Below, piece after piece: positions 40,059 to 53,186 of a stretch of DNA of 64,000 nucleotides (positions are counted from its first letter, which is position 1; every line of letters begins with the position of its first letter). Below the pieces are notes generated by a model. It saw only the letters and a program-made list of their open reading frames with translations. It made no database searches and was not told the origin of the DNA. The stretch is from Corella eumyota (taxonomy: Eukaryota; Chordata; Ascidiacea; Phlebobranchia; Corellidae). A program made the position numbers and the translations under genes. The stretch lies in assembly GCA_963082875.1 (NCBI GenBank), contig OY720097.1, positions 15,260,501 to 15,324,500 of the forward strand, in the 5' to 3' direction.

Positions 40059-43000
40059 CTAAACTACAGTTGGGTATACAACGTGGGAAGATTTAGTGTT
40101 AATCAATTTAGCTCCATAAAAAAACAACTTCTTGTGTTTTCTGGACTTCTGGTCTGGTGCAGTTTTGAGTGGAAACCATTTGTGTTTTAGATTATCAAAC
40201 ATATTAGAGGGCACCCTTGTCATTTTCTTGTAGACTTTGTTCCTGTTGTTTTCATGTACTCGTTCAATTTGCACATGGGATTGCGCAGTTGTAGGTGCTG
40301 TGTAATACTTCAAGGTTTTCTTGTGTGAAATTCGATGAGAATTATTTGATGAACTTGTTGCTAACCTTGGCGTTAACACAGCATAATCCTTGATTCCCAA
40401 TGATGCTTTACTACTGCTACAGCTTGTTTTATAATTGGAAAACATTATTGTTTCAGCTGAGTGGGTTTTACGACCACTTTTTGGGCATGAAATGTAGTGT
40501 GCCTTGGTAATTGGGGGAGTACGCCTGGCTGCGGTATCCAGTATTTTATTTAAATCTTCCAACTTATTTTGTGCCAACTGAGTTGTATAGTTGTTTGCAT
40601 TATTTCCAGCTTTTAGTTTCTTAATATAATATGCTCTTGCTTCATCAGAATCATGCAAATTAGTCATCGATATTGCGGTGATTAAATTTGTAAGAGACTC
40701 AGCACCTTTCTCAAACTTGGTCTGCTTTGGATTCAAATTTTTAAGATACATCATCTCCTCAACATGAAAATTACCTGGCAATGCTTTTCTAAGCGTATTA
40801 ACAACTGTTTGAGTTTTCACTGGCTGTTGCTTTACACTCTGAATATACTTTTTCCCCTTTTCTGTAAAAGCTTTAGTCACATCCAATCTCACTTCACTTT
40901 CTTTTTCCTTAACCTCAGAGTTAACCTCACTGACCACAGTTAAACCTGCATTGCTGGATTTTGCAACAGCCTTTACATAATTTTCAATCAGATTCGAACA
41001 ATCTCCTGACCTCATTCTAATGCATGTTGGCGTGGGACCTAAAGCTACGTTCATTGTGTATTTTGGAGTAGCAGGGGATGTGGATACTTTCTTAACTAAA
41101 GAACTGCTCTTGACTGTGACTGTTTTATTTCGCGGAGCAAACTGAACAAAATTAGCTTTTTTGGTGTGAAGTGGTATTTGGAATTTGCCTTCCTATAAAA
41201 AAACAGGGAACATAACATTAGCTGTTACTTTGATTGACTTGCTATGGCAATTATTCCGTCTTTATGTTGCTTACTATTTCTTTGTGAGCATGACTTTAAC
41301 AAGTAAAAGTTAGTGTATGTTCAAATCATGCATGTTAGTGATTTATTTACAAAATAAATAAAACATTTGATGTAAGTAAAATAGGCAACTAAACAAAGCA
41401 TGAAGCTGAGTTAAAAAAAATTAATAATAACACTATTATTGCAAAAATTCATAATACTGCTATTAAAATAGTCAATAGAAGGTAACAAAACAAGTTTACA
41501 TAAAAATTTATTTAGATAAAAATTGCCTTTAAGGCACTATTAAGCCTAAAATAACGAGCATATTAAATAGGTTTAAAACCTAATGTATAAATTCTATAAT
41601 ATAATTGTTGTAGCCTTCTAAACACTGCAAATAAAAATAATCAAACTACATACTTAAAACCACAACAAAAAGTTAGCATAAAATTAATTAAATACCAAAT
41701 CAGTAAAAAAAAAGGCCTTGGTAGGGAAAAATGTTAAAATAAAAATATTACTCCAAAATTAGTATTGTGTTAAAACTATAAGCTAAGCATAATGTTATTA
41801 ACATTAATAATTAGGGTAAAAAATGGATGACTTTGCATCTATGAAGTACCTTCTTTTGCGATTTTTCTGTTCCTCTATCATCTGTAAAACCAGCGGAGGG
41901 ATTTGGATTTCCTGATCTGTCGTCACGTTTTCTACCACTAGAGGTCTGTGCATATCTGGTAAAACAAAATAATGGATTTAAACATAACAGATATATTTTA
42001 GTCTAAAAATAGTAATAATGTTTTGGGAGTTAAAACAAATAATTTGGAATAAACCCAAAACAGATTTAGTAATAATATATTTTATTGTTTACCTTAGTGT
42101 TTTAGTTTTGTCATGAGGTAGCTTGGCACTTTGTGTTGTAGGTTTAGTTTCAACAGGTACAGTCACAACAGTCTGGAACAATATTAAAATATGGTAAGGT
42201 CAATGAAAAATGCTTATACAGCCAAATAAAACTTATTTTACTTTCACAGGAGACACTTTGTTTCTTTCCTTCCTAGATCTCATTTTCTTTTTTCTTTGTA
42301 ATTTCGGAGCGATGGCAAGAAGATGAACCGGAAGTCCGTCATCACAGGAGGAGTCTGATCCAGATGTATCTGACTCCATATCACTGATGTACTCATCCAA
42401 ATTAACATCCATAACTACAATAAAAATGAATAAATTTAAAAAAAAGTAAATTTTGTTACTAATATGGAAAACATAATTTTATATTTGAGGGCTTGGCCAT
42501 ATAATATGTTAGCATAACTAAGTGGAAAAGTTAAAATGTAAAACAAAATGCAGTTATGTTAAAACATAACAAGCAGTGATGTTAAAAGCTAATCCTTACC
42601 ATTAGGATTCTGTAATTGTAATTTCTTAAGAATTTGTTTCTTGAGCCGATCTTGTAACTCTCTCATACATGCTGCAACTTTTGATGGATCAGGATCACAA
42701 TAATCCAGTAAAGTGTCACAGAAATAAAAACCCATTCGTTCCAAGTCTCTGGTGCTCAGATGAGTGTTTTTGCGATCACCTGACAACGAACTTCCACCAA
42801 AAGTAGCTTCCATAGTGTAACTGTAAAAAATACTAAATTTAAAGTTGGACCAGCTTAAAATGGCCATTAAAGGTCAACTATTTAAAACGATTGTATTTTT
42901 GTAAGTTTTAGAATATAAGTAACTTTATTTTTAAACTAACAAAACAAACCTATTCATAATGCCCAAACACCACATAACAATTCTTCCTGTGCCTTCCTTA

Positions 43001-46000
43001 CTTCTTTGTACTTTATACTTACAACTTTCAAATGAGAATAATTCAGTAGCATTTTTTGATAACATCAAAGGAAAAACCTCAAATAAAATTAAAATTAAAC
43101 AAATAAAAAAATTTTCTTGTGTATGGTTACTTTTATTTAGAACTTAAATTAAACAAAATTAATTAAAATTTGCCTTATTTTCAAAAAGCTTTATTTATTT
43201 GTTAAACTACCATACTAGATTAAATCTACATAATTTTTACTGTGCATACAACAGTTATATAAAATTTCAATACTTACTCTTTCTCTTAATCGTTTTTGAG
43301 GATTTCTTTTATTTTCACAACCATAAATAAAGATATTATTTTTTCTAGAATGTCCATGTAAATCACAATAAAGTACAACTTCTCGTTCTGCCACCAAACG
43401 CTTTGCCATAATTCGAGTATGCCAAATTGATGGAAAAGAATCTTTTAATACCGACTTGTAATTACGATTTAGATCTCGGCCAGCTAATGAACATCTAAAA
43501 AAATATACTTTAAAATTTTAATATATTAATAAAGTGTTACCAAATTGTTTTTAAAAACACAAAATTAAAAAAAAGATTTACTTTTAAAAAATAGGGGCTC
43601 ACCTATAATTTCCAACAATAACACCATCAGGATTTAACATTGGGACAATTTTAAATATAAAAGTATCCCGTAGAAGCTGAAAAATATTTAAGAAAATGTT
43701 ATTTCTTAAAACTTAATGAAAAATTTTAAAACATGAAAAAATGAATTTATTTTATGTCCAATAAACACATTTTCTAATTATAAGAAATTAAACACATTTG
43801 GACATTAAAACAAGTTTGAAAATGAAAACAAGTAAACTTTATTTTTAATATTGCCGTTTAAAAAAAAATTGACATTTTTTAAAAAAGATATTACCTTTGC
43901 ATCAGCTGAACTTCCTGTCAAATAATCCAAAAATCCCTTCATCATCCAAGAAGAGTTTGTTTCACCTGGGTGAACTCTTGCTGTAAGGATAACCGCCTTT
44001 TTGGCTCGAGATATCTCAGGGTTCCGGGATGGGGAGGTGACAGTTAAAATATAAACCAAATTGCCTAAAAAAATTAAAAACTTTTTTGTCTTTATGAATT
44101 TAATAACTAATTAAACCTATTTTACTACCATTTCTGTCAAAAAATTAAGTTTATTTGATTTTAATTCAAAATAAAATTTTTACCAGCTAGTGTTCTGCAT
44201 AAAACTCTTTGTTTACAAAATCTTGATCTGACAGGATCATTTGCCAACTCCAGTAAATATTCCTAAAACAAAGTTTATTTGTTTTAAAATAAAAACTAAC
44301 AACAAAAAAAATGCATTAACAGTAGTCACCTGTAAATCAGTGTAAGTGTAGGGAAAACAATGCGCAAAATAACAACAGTCATCTTTATATGGAAAATCGC
44401 AGGTCCATGTTAACGAATAATAAGTTCTACCATTACTACTGCATAGATTGTTTCTATAATAGCGAATGTTGGTACCAGCCCTTACCCAACCAATCTAAAA
44501 AAACAATAAATTTTATGAATATATAAGGCAGCTGTATTAATTTAAATCTTTTATATACAAAATATTGTATTTTTGTTAAATAGTTAAAAAATTGAAGGTC
44601 TAATAGTTTTGGGAATTTACTTTGTTTTTCTTTGCATTAAGTTCAGAATACCAAACAGGTCTCATTCCTTGATTATATAAACTAGATGGCTTCATCAAAT
44701 TAACAATCGTAAAGCGATAATTTTTACCAGGTCTCATATTTCGCACCCTAAAAATTAAATACGAAATAAAAATAACATTAATATGCTTAACAAGTTGACA
44801 AAATTAAAAATCAGTTTGTTTATAAAGCCTATCAAAAAAAACTTTATTTGCCATTAAAATAATATTTAGAATACACAAAATTATAATCGGTTTAAAACAG
44901 GTTAAATACACAAGCTCCAATCAATATAGCAAGCTCTCATCCTTTTATGAAATAAACAATTAAAGTTGTCTTAAGTTTACCATAGCCACAACAATGTAAC
45001 AAAGGAATACCTGAAGAAGAACCATTGAGTGTGTTTGGTTGTATACAAGTCCGTCCTTAAGGTTAGCTCGTATTCAAAATCGTTTCTAAAAAAAAAATTT
45101 AATGTAACTACCAAAATACAAAAAAAAAAAAATTAATAAAAAATCTTAGTTTAAAAATAATTTAAATAAAAAACTTTTTCTTGCTTTAAATTATTAAGTG
45201 AAGTTCTTTTTATATAAAACCCACATTTTATCAACTTTAAGTAAATTTCCACTTTCGAATCGAGCTTCAAATTCTAAAGTTAAATTGTCCTCGGAATAAT
45301 TTCTTGGGGATAAAGTTGTGCTTCTCATCGCAAGTCGACAACCAGCAACCCTTGACCTCATAAAGTAAAGGTCACGACCAGGGTCATTGTAGTAAATCAG
45401 CTGAATATTTTAACTTGTTAAAATTGTTTATTTCTTAGAAAATTTAAAAAATGTTTCATAAATAAGAACAATGAAGGTAAAATAACATAACATGATGCTA
45501 TTTCAAATTTACAATATAAACTAGAATTATTAATTTAAATGGAAATTTAAATACAATTAAACAAAATTTATATTATTAATATATTTAAATTACAAGACAT
45601 ACCTCTCCCTGCTGTGGGCCCCTTACTCCTGGAGTAATTTCCTTTCCAGTCGGTTTATAAAGTGGAATTGGGTCAGGAATAGTATAATCAATAAATCTAA
45701 TTGCTGGGCACACTACTTGCATGTGAGAAGGCCATCTAAAAAACATTTGTTCCAATATTTAAAATATGCAAAATTATTTTTCAACTTTTCTGTAATTAAT
45801 ATGCTTTAGTTTTATTACCTTGTTGCTTGTTGAGGTCCTGCCTCTTTAGTTAGTGCATAAAGGTTTCTAGGCTCCCTTAATTTGGGAATTTTTCTACCGG
45901 CTTGATATTGGAAAACAAGTTGCGTAGTTCGATGTAACAGGTCATCTGGAAGTTGATTTTCACCCGAAAACACTTTAATAAATTTAATTTTTTTGAAATA

Positions 46001-47881
46001 TGCATCATTTTATGTATATGCAAGCCTACAAATTTTTACTAATCTATTTTCTTACATGGTGTATCCATGATTTTGCCCTGGAATTGTTCTTCAACCATGG
46101 ATAAATCATGTCTTCCACTTAACCTCACATCGTAATTTCTTTTCCATTCTTGTAAACTGTGAAAATTGTCCCTGAAGCTTTGAGTTCGACCTAAATAAAA
46201 GTTGTTTACAAAAATTAGTAGCAGTTTTCAATTTTAATATTACAAAGGATTAAATGGTGGGGTTAAGTTATACTAAACTACCTTTAGCAACTGGACCCAT
46301 ATCTTGCATAATTGTTATAAGCAGTTTTATAAATAATATACTATCGTTTAAATGAGCATGCTAATACTCCGATGCACAGTTTTTGTTAACAACATGAGAA
46401 TCCCTACAGTGCGTTGTCCATCATTAAACTAACCCACAATCTAGAAATTCGAATAACAATGAAAAAAGAAACGCCAACAACCGGCTTTATAGCTGAAAGG
46501 ACAAAAGGACACTCAATAATTGCCCTATTGTTAAACCGAGAGACACGATAAACAACACAGTGAAAGTTTTTCAAGTAACCTACTTTACTCTCCATGTAAA
46601 TAAAAAAGCATGGGTTCCATAATCACTAAAATCCCTACTTTATTTGAAGGACAATTGAACCAAAGTGGTCACTAACACTTACAGACAACAGTTCAAATTT
46701 TTTTCTACAAATATTTTGTTTCATGTATAGACCTGTCAAAATTTTGTCGAAAACTATGTTTCTTAAAAATTATAAACTTATAAGATAAGCAATACTATAT
46801 AACCAGTTAAAACTTATTTAATTTACCAAGCATTAACATAATATTACAGTATAAAAAATAGTTTTAAAACAAAACCGTATTTTGAAATTTGAAGCAAAAA
46901 TAAACGTTAAATGAAAACTTTTTTAACAAAACTATAGTACTTTACATGAAGTACTTGGTTTTGTTGGTTCACCACAATTGCTCAATCAAAAAGGTTTAAA
47001 CAGGGTTCAGATACCACTGTTTCAATATGACACAGACTTGAAGAACTAAAACTCATTTAATGAAAAGTTTTAAAACTTGTTTAAAAGCTTATTGCTTCCC
47101 TTTTAGAAAAACGTTTTTAAGAAACAAAAAGTTACTTAGGATTAAAAAATTTAAAACTTTTTTTTAATTAGATGTTTTTGGAATAAATTTTATTATAAAT
47201 TTGTCGTTAAAGTTTTAAAATATGGCTTATAATAAAGTTAAAAATATATGTACAATTTATAAAAAAAACAACCCTTTTAAGCAAACAGTAATTTCCACAT
47301 TTGTTTAACATTGCAACACTAAATATAACAATCGTAGACAAATAATAGAAATTTAAATCAAATCATTGATGAGTCATTGATGACATCACCTAATTAATCA
47401 CCATCGAACTCATTCAAATACCCAACACTTTAAAACATAAATTTGGAATCAGACCATAACTACTTCAGACCAACGACTTTCACTCAAGTAGCCCAAACAT
47501 AATTTAAAACATAAAACATTGCGCCAAATTAGCAGCAAATATTACCTGAAGGATAATATGGATAGCGTTGCACATGATGCTTCAAGAAATTGTTAATCGG
47601 AACCTAAAAAACAAATTATTATTAGATATAAATGTTGAAATTTTTTTTAATTAGTCCTATTTTTTTAAAGCATTAATGATTAAACAATTTTACTGTTAAA
47701 ATTACTTTTAAATAACTAATAAGTAAAACAAAGTTGAATAAGTAAATTAAAAAAAAAAAACGGTAATTCCATATCTTACTTCATTTTCTTGTTCTGTTAG
47801 GCATTTTTGCTCCAAATTATTTCCATCCCCGATTCCAACTTCCACAAAATCAAACTCAGAGTTTAAAATATTTTCAACCAT
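40059..47881 (-). CDS. AGBL2/3: cytosolic carboxypeptidase 2/3-like (tubulin deglutamylase family)
   Basis: Large minus-strand gene of more than 15 exons, roughly 1,150 residues. Start at 47881 ([16 protein letters not shown]); a noncoding 5' exon probably ends near 48174. The M14 carboxypeptidase domain is complete: [17 protein letters not shown] (zinc ligands His and Glu), [25 protein letters not shown] (third zinc ligand) and [13 protein letters not shown] with the catalytic glutamate. Next comes [20 protein letters not shown], closely matching AGBL3. These enzymes trim glutamates from tubulin tails in cilia and basal bodies. After the domain lies a tail of about 500 residues; its start ([12 protein letters not shown]...RKERN) also resembles AGBL3. 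The final 1.1-kb exon is Lys/Ser/Thr-rich and ends HVVYPTVV at 40059. A possible alternative first exon lies at 46275-46306. Confidence 0.9.
46275..46306 (-). other. possible alternative first or cassette exon of AGBL
   Basis: Reads ATGCAAGATATGGGTCCAG then GTTGCTAAAG before a GT donor. Its end phase (AAA G) equals that of the preceding coding exon (TCA G), so it can supply a new start ([10 protein letters not shown]) for the carboxypeptidase. Equally, splicing at the internal AAG would insert it as a 24-bp-scale cassette in frame. It sits at the edge of a 1.2-kb intron, the longest in the gene. Confidence 0.4.
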
Positions 47882-48421
47882 TGTGCAAATTATTTATAAT
47901 GCAAGTTAATTGCAGACATTGATTAATTACCTAAAACAAAATATAATACCCATATGAATTACAAAAAAATGTTAAAGTATTGTCAACTTATCTTAATTTA
48001 ACAAACAAGTAAAAAAATGTGACAAACAAATAAATATAAACTTAACTATTTAACAAATTACAAATAGAAACCTAAACACAACGTGATATGAGACCGCAGG
48101 TGGCAGGCAGCAAGTAAGTAACTATTAGTTGATAGATACACAAAACATTAATCTTTAAATAAAACATACCTTTCCATTTTTCCAGGGTTCAAGTTTCCCA
48201 CAATTCAGTGAAAACAAACATTCCGTTATTCAATAATGTTGACAAAACTCACGTTTTTGTTTAAAAGACTGCTTCGAGTCTCAAGTGACGCTTTAAGTTT
48301 CTTAGCAACAATTGCTCCTTAGCGACAGCTCGTGAACATAATTTTAAACACTGCTTAAGATATTTTCAGAGCGACATAGTACAAGTAGAGTCACAACAGT
48401 TATACAGTTTATGTTTTGAAC
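47882..48421. promoter_or_regulatory. divergent promoter region, AGBL and small gene
   Basis: 540 bp between the AGBL start and the plus-strand small gene. It includes a likely AGBL noncoding exon (donor at about 48174, AAAG then GTATGT) and, between there and 48421, a compact shared promoter of about 240 bp with an X-box-like site and a forkhead-like AAACAAACA (about 48212-48220). Confidence 0.5.
48297..48309 (-). promoter_or_regulatory. RFX X-box-like site
   Basis: On the minus strand: GTTGCTAAGAAAC. The two half-sites GTTGCT and AGAAAC fit RTHNYY and RRNRAC with a one-base spacer. RFX factors drive ciliary genes. The site lies between AGBL2/3 and the divergent small gene, about 120 bp from each presumed transcription start. 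A related half-site-like GTCGCTAAGG lies a few bases away. Confidence 0.4.
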
Positions 48422-48919
48422 ATGGATCAAAAGCGTAACATAACTTGGTACGACAGGCAGCAAATGGATTTTAGTGAAAGATTAGAAAATTTGGGTAGCT
48501 TAGAAGGCGTAGAAACTAGACCAGAGGTAGTTTGGGTTTCAAAATCATACGATCCGCTGGATCTGCGAAGTACAGCTCCAGTAGCACAAACAAAGTTTTT
48601 GGAAAGCAACGACTTTAGCACTTCGAGCGAAACATACCACGAACCCGCAATCGCTTTGCAGAAATGGGGCAAAAAATGGGCTAAAGAAATCGTTCCTTCA
48701 ACACCTAGTACTAGATGCGAGGAATGGTCTACTCTTAGAGAGACTCTTCCTTCTGAAGGTATACCCACCAACAAGTCACCCCCTAACTGGGGGACAGGTG
48801 CGTCACCAGCACCAACTATGGTTAAATACAAGGTACAAAGATTTCCAATCATTAACAGTCCAATGACGAGATACGTGGATGATATGCATAAAACCAACGG
48901 CCTGTTCAGGCTTCACTAA
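48422..48919 (+). CDS. unrecognised small single-exon protein, head-to-head with AGBL
   Basis: An intact 165-residue frame without introns, unusual here. ATG at 48422 (MDQKRNITWYDRQQMD) is chosen because the in-frame codon before it is not ATG. The protein is hydrophilic, rich in Pro, Ser, Thr and Trp (about seven Trp), with no signal peptide, membrane segment or coiled coil. Motif-like parts are LQKWGKKWAKEIVPS, LPSEGIPTNKSPPNWG and FPIINSPMTRYVDDMHK. Short, Pro/Trp-rich soluble proteins of this kind are common among axonemal microtubule inner proteins, and its shared promoter with a tubulin-modifying enzyme fits that, but this is inference; no family was recognised. The long antisense frame in the same place is a shadow. 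Confidence 0.7.
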   Translation: MDQKRNITWYDRQQMDFSERLENLGSLEGVETRPEVVWVSKSYDPLDLRSTAPVAQTKFLESNDFSTSSETYHEPAIALQKWGKKWAKEIVPSTPSTRCEEWSTLRETLPSEGIPTNKSPPNWGTGASPAPTMVKYKVQRFPIINSPMTRYVDDMHKTNGLFRLH

Positions 48920-49307
48920 GAATTCAAATATTAGCAAAAAAATTCTAAAATAATCATACCAAACTTAAATCGTCATTCTAACCTAATAATACAACCAACT
49001 CAGCCAGTAAACAAAACATGTGATATTTATTTGTAATCCATCTAGTTTCAAAAAACAATACAACGTGTATATTTATGTGGTAACAACAATTCTTGAAAAA
49101 TCAAACATAAAACATGCACAAATAATCACGGCATGTTTCATGCACGAAAAAAGAGAACTTTTACTGGAAAAAAAGTTTAACAGATTCTAAGTTTGCTTCA
49201 AATCAACCTAAAAAAACAAAATTAATTTTATCCAAAAAAACAAAGTGAAAAAATATCACAAAAATGTTAAATTCTAATTACAAAAAAACAATGTCTTTGA
49301 GAATTAA
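48920..49307. other. convergent 3' flanks, no gene seen
   Basis: AT-rich sequence between the stop of the small plus-strand gene and the stop of CCT6. It should hold both 3' UTRs. Nothing else recognised. Confidence 0.5.
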
Positions 49308-52300
49308 CTAACCTTTTAAAGTTGCCATACCAGCTCTCATCATTTCATCAACAAGCAACAAATTTGATGCGATTACAGTGCTAAAAAATAGGTTTTAAAA
49401 TATCATTTAGATCAAAAATAATAATAATTTTAACAAGGCTTTGAAATGCAATTAACGTACTTACCATGAATTAAGTAACTGTTTAGTGACGCAGTAATTA
49501 TCCAAAATACCAGCATCAATTGGGTTGATTGGTTCTCCTAAAACAAAGTTTAAATCAATTTAACATTTAAAAGAAGGAAAACACAAAATAGAATAAAACA
49601 TATTAAATTTTAAGATATAGAAGTTATAAACTTACCAGATTGTAAATCAATTCCAACTGCCATATCAGTGCTGGCATATTCCTGTTGAAGTTTAACTATA
49701 ATTTCCATTGGATCCAAACCTGCATTCTGAGCCAATACTTTTGGGATAATTAAAAGAGCATCAGCAAATGCCTAAATTAAAAATAAAATTTTGGTAATTT
49801 TTTTAAATGACAATTTAGTTAAAATTAAAGTATAGTTTAGCCAATTGTGCGAAGTTTTTATACAAATAATTTAAACAACTAAGTCTACTGTAATCTTAAA
49901 TACAATATTCACCTGCACACCAAGTTGTGCTCTGCCTTTTACATCAGGTTTAAATCTCATTAAAGCATCATGGGCAGCTATTTGAAACCCACCAGCACCA
50001 GGAACAACTGATTCTATAAAGAAAAAACAGTTATGTGGTCAAAAAATCATCCCAATTTCTCATTCGATTTAATAAAACACCCAATCAGGTTAATTAACCC
50101 TTTAAAAAGGTATTACAACAGTATTTACCATCTTCAATGGCATTCTTGACAGCTCTTAAACCATCTCTGACAGCATCTTTAATTTGTGTGATGGTGTGTT
50201 TGTTTGGTCCTTTAATTAAAATTGTAACACTGTGTGGATCTTTACATTTCTCCACAAATGTAAACTTGGCCTCGCCCTGTTATTAAAAGAGAAAATAAAT
50301 TAAATTTTAGAATATTAAAAATTTTGAAAAAAGGTGATTAAAAAAAATATTTCTGTAACAATTAACACGAAACTAACCAAAACATGTTCAAATACAAGTC
50401 CAGCTTGACCAAGACACTCTGGTGTTAGTTCATCAACAGAATTCATAGCAGTTCCTCCACAAGCAAGCACCAACCTTTCCATGTTTCGTCTCTTTGCTCG
50501 TCTTAGAGCTACTATTCCATTTCTGGCTAACATGTCGAGAGACATTGGATCAATTCCCTATTCCAAAAAAACATGACATTAAATAAATATCATAATTTTG
50601 TTTATTAATACAAAATATCGTAAAGTATATCAACTACCTTTTGGTTGATTAAAACAAATCCCTTCTCGCCTTCTCCACTTCCACCACAAACCTGTAAGTT
50701 AATGTATTATTAAAACTTTGATTATCAATTAACAACAGTTAAGTTTTTTTTTGCGATTCAGTTTCAAGCCATTATTGTTGCCTTTAAACATTAAGTTGTA
50801 TTCCACCTAGTTAAGTAAATCACTTTTTGTGGGAGAGTCTAGCTTCAAGAGTGTTTACATAGCCTACCTCTTTTTTAAGTTGAATAACTTTGTTGACTTT
50901 ATCGTTGGTAAATCTTCTTTCAGCAGTAACCAACTTCTCTCTCTCTTCAGCTGATTTGTAGAAGAAACCCGCATTCACTTCACTGATATTAAAAATTATT
51001 AAGAACAATAATTTAACAGATACAAATTACATACAAAATAATAATTTGAAAAATATAAATAAAAAGAAAATAAGATAGTTTGTAAATTTTTTTTAGAAAA
51101 TCCAGGTAATAAACATGAAATTCACCTTTTCTCATACTCCATTGAGACATTACAAGTTAAAATGTAAGCATTTTCGACTCTCTTTTTCATGTCAGGATGT
51201 CTGGCTCCATGGTCCATAACAATTCCATTAATTAAACTATAAATATTTAATGAAAAATAGTGAAGTCATTTTTAAACTAACAAACATATAATAAAAAAAA
51301 TTTGAAGTAAATCAAAAATTATATATATACATGTTTTTATTTATTTCTTGAAAAATTTTAACTTGTAATTTAAAGTACCTTGTGTCACAATCTAGCTTGT
51401 GTTGCATTTCCATAATTTCAACCATGTGTAAATTAATTGGTTCATCCTCTCTTTTAACAGCCAACACTGCATCAACAACAACTTCATTCAGTTGTTCGGC
51501 TAATTTGTGGTGAACTTTGGTGACAAGTGATGTGCGAGCCACATCGATAAGCTTTTCTCGGGTCATTTTAAAGTCACATTTGATTTTGTCCAACACTTCT
51601 AATGCCTTGTCCTTTGCAAGCTCAAATCCCTCAGTTATTATACGTGGGTGAACTCCCTAGAAAATTTAAACAATAGTTTTACAAATAAACCAAATCATAA
51701 CTTACTACATGGAAAAGTATATCAATACAGTACATATTAAAATTTAGAATATATTTAACCACACCTCTTGTACATAGTTGTCAGCTTGTTTCAACAATTC
51801 GCCAATAATTAAAACATTTGAAGTTGTACCGTCTCCTGTAATGTCATCTTGAGCTGTGGCCACCTAAAAAACCATTAAAATTATTTTTAAAATAATTGAA
51901 ATAAACGCCCATACAGACTACAACCCTTTTGAAGAGTAACTTTGTACCTTCGCAATTAAACTTGCAGTAGGATGTTGAATTTGCATTTCATGCAACAAAA
52001 CATTTCCGTCTTTTGTCAGTTTAATGTCACCAGCTCCAGAAACCAACCTTTAAACAACAATATAATAATGGTATTGTTAAACTGCTAGTGCTGCACATAT
52101 CACTAAAAAACACATTACATTAGAATAAAAATTATATAATTTGTTAGACTGTTTAGTAATGTTTGTATATGTTCGGTTAACATATTATTTAGCAGTTTAG
52201 TAATACAGTAAAAACTTACATTTTCATTGTTCCTTTAGGACCTAGGTTTGTTCTTAAAACATCTTGCAAGCCACGAGCTGCACTTATGTTTATTGCCAAA

Positions 52301-52356
52301 GCTTGGGTTGATCTAGCAACTTCTGCTTTCGGGTTTAAGGATTTTATTGCTGCCAT
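49308..52356 (-). CDS. CCT6: T-complex protein 1 subunit zeta (CCT6)
   Basis: Thirteen exons encode a full-length chaperonin subunit of about 530 residues. CCT6 is one of eight subunits of the cytosolic TRiC/CCT ring that folds actin and tubulin using ATP. The start [16 protein letters not shown] and end RAGMATLKG match human CCT6A ([25 protein letters not shown]). Group II chaperonin motifs are intact: [25 protein letters not shown] (ATP and Mg binding), VVPGAGG and [15 protein letters not shown]. Paralogue-specific sequence such as [16 protein letters not shown] identifies zeta rather than another subunit. Introns are short (about 75-300 bp). A heat-shock-element-like site lies about 480 bp upstream. 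Confidence 0.97.
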
Positions 52357-53186
52357 TCTTATTTTGCAAAATTCTTAATAAAATTAATTCTTAATAGCTC
52401 AACGATTCTATAAATCAGATAAATAAATGTTTTTAGCGGTTTTCTTTATTTTGTAATTCTGAAAACTAAAATTGAAAGTTATTTTTGTGCCCTAAGCCTT
52501 TTCCAAATTTATATCAAGGCCGAATCTATTACTAACTTAACTTACAGACTTACCATGTCCATAAAATTAACCTAGCAACTACCTTAAATGGTTGAATGAG
52601 ATTCGAACTTACTAGAATTTAGAAAACAAACCGTTAACAGCAGTCTTGTTTTCACACCGACTGAATTATATTTTATTAATTTTTATCAAATAAACTGTAT
52701 TATATTAAGTAGTTTATCGTAACAAAATTAAATACAAAAATTACCAATGAATTTAAAATAATTTATTGTTACGAACGTTTAACAATAACAAAATTTACGT
52801 TCGCATAAAAGAGGTTTGCACCAATACGTGTGAATTCCAGAAGTTTCGGTCGCTACTACGCGCACGTGGGTAACGCTCCATGTTGCCAACAACAGATATT
52901 TTTGTGAACAATTTTATGCAATAGTGTTATAGTCTTCATTAAAAAGGAGTAAAACGATGCTAACAATGGTGATAAAGTATAAAAAATAAAAAAACACAAT
53001 TTAGGCAATATTTCAGCAGCAATAAAGAACATTTAAAAAAAAAAAACTGTCTAATAGTTATTAACTTCGTTAACGTGCAAGTAAAAACAATGTAGACGTT
53101 TTTTTAAGTTATAAATAAATTACAATTAGTATGCTTGCCGGCACAACATAAAAATAAAGGCGTCCAGCACCTCAAAGGAATAACTT
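52357..53186. other. intergenic: CCT6 upstream and Wnt 3' flank
   Basis: Contains a GC-richer patch (about 52800-52890) with a heat-shock element and an E-box CACGTG, the likely CCT6 promoter. This would leave a long 5' UTR or a 5' UTR intron between there and the ATG. The remainder is AT-rich Wnt 3' flank. Confidence 0.5.
52835..52847. promoter_or_regulatory. heat-shock element
   Basis: TTCCAGAAGTTTC is a perfect three-block nTTCnnGAAnnTTCn array, with an extra GAA directly in front. HSF1 is known to activate CCT subunit genes in animals. Its place in the GC-richer patch upstream of CCT6, beside CACGTG at about 52863, supports a role, but no test is possible here. Confidence 0.55.
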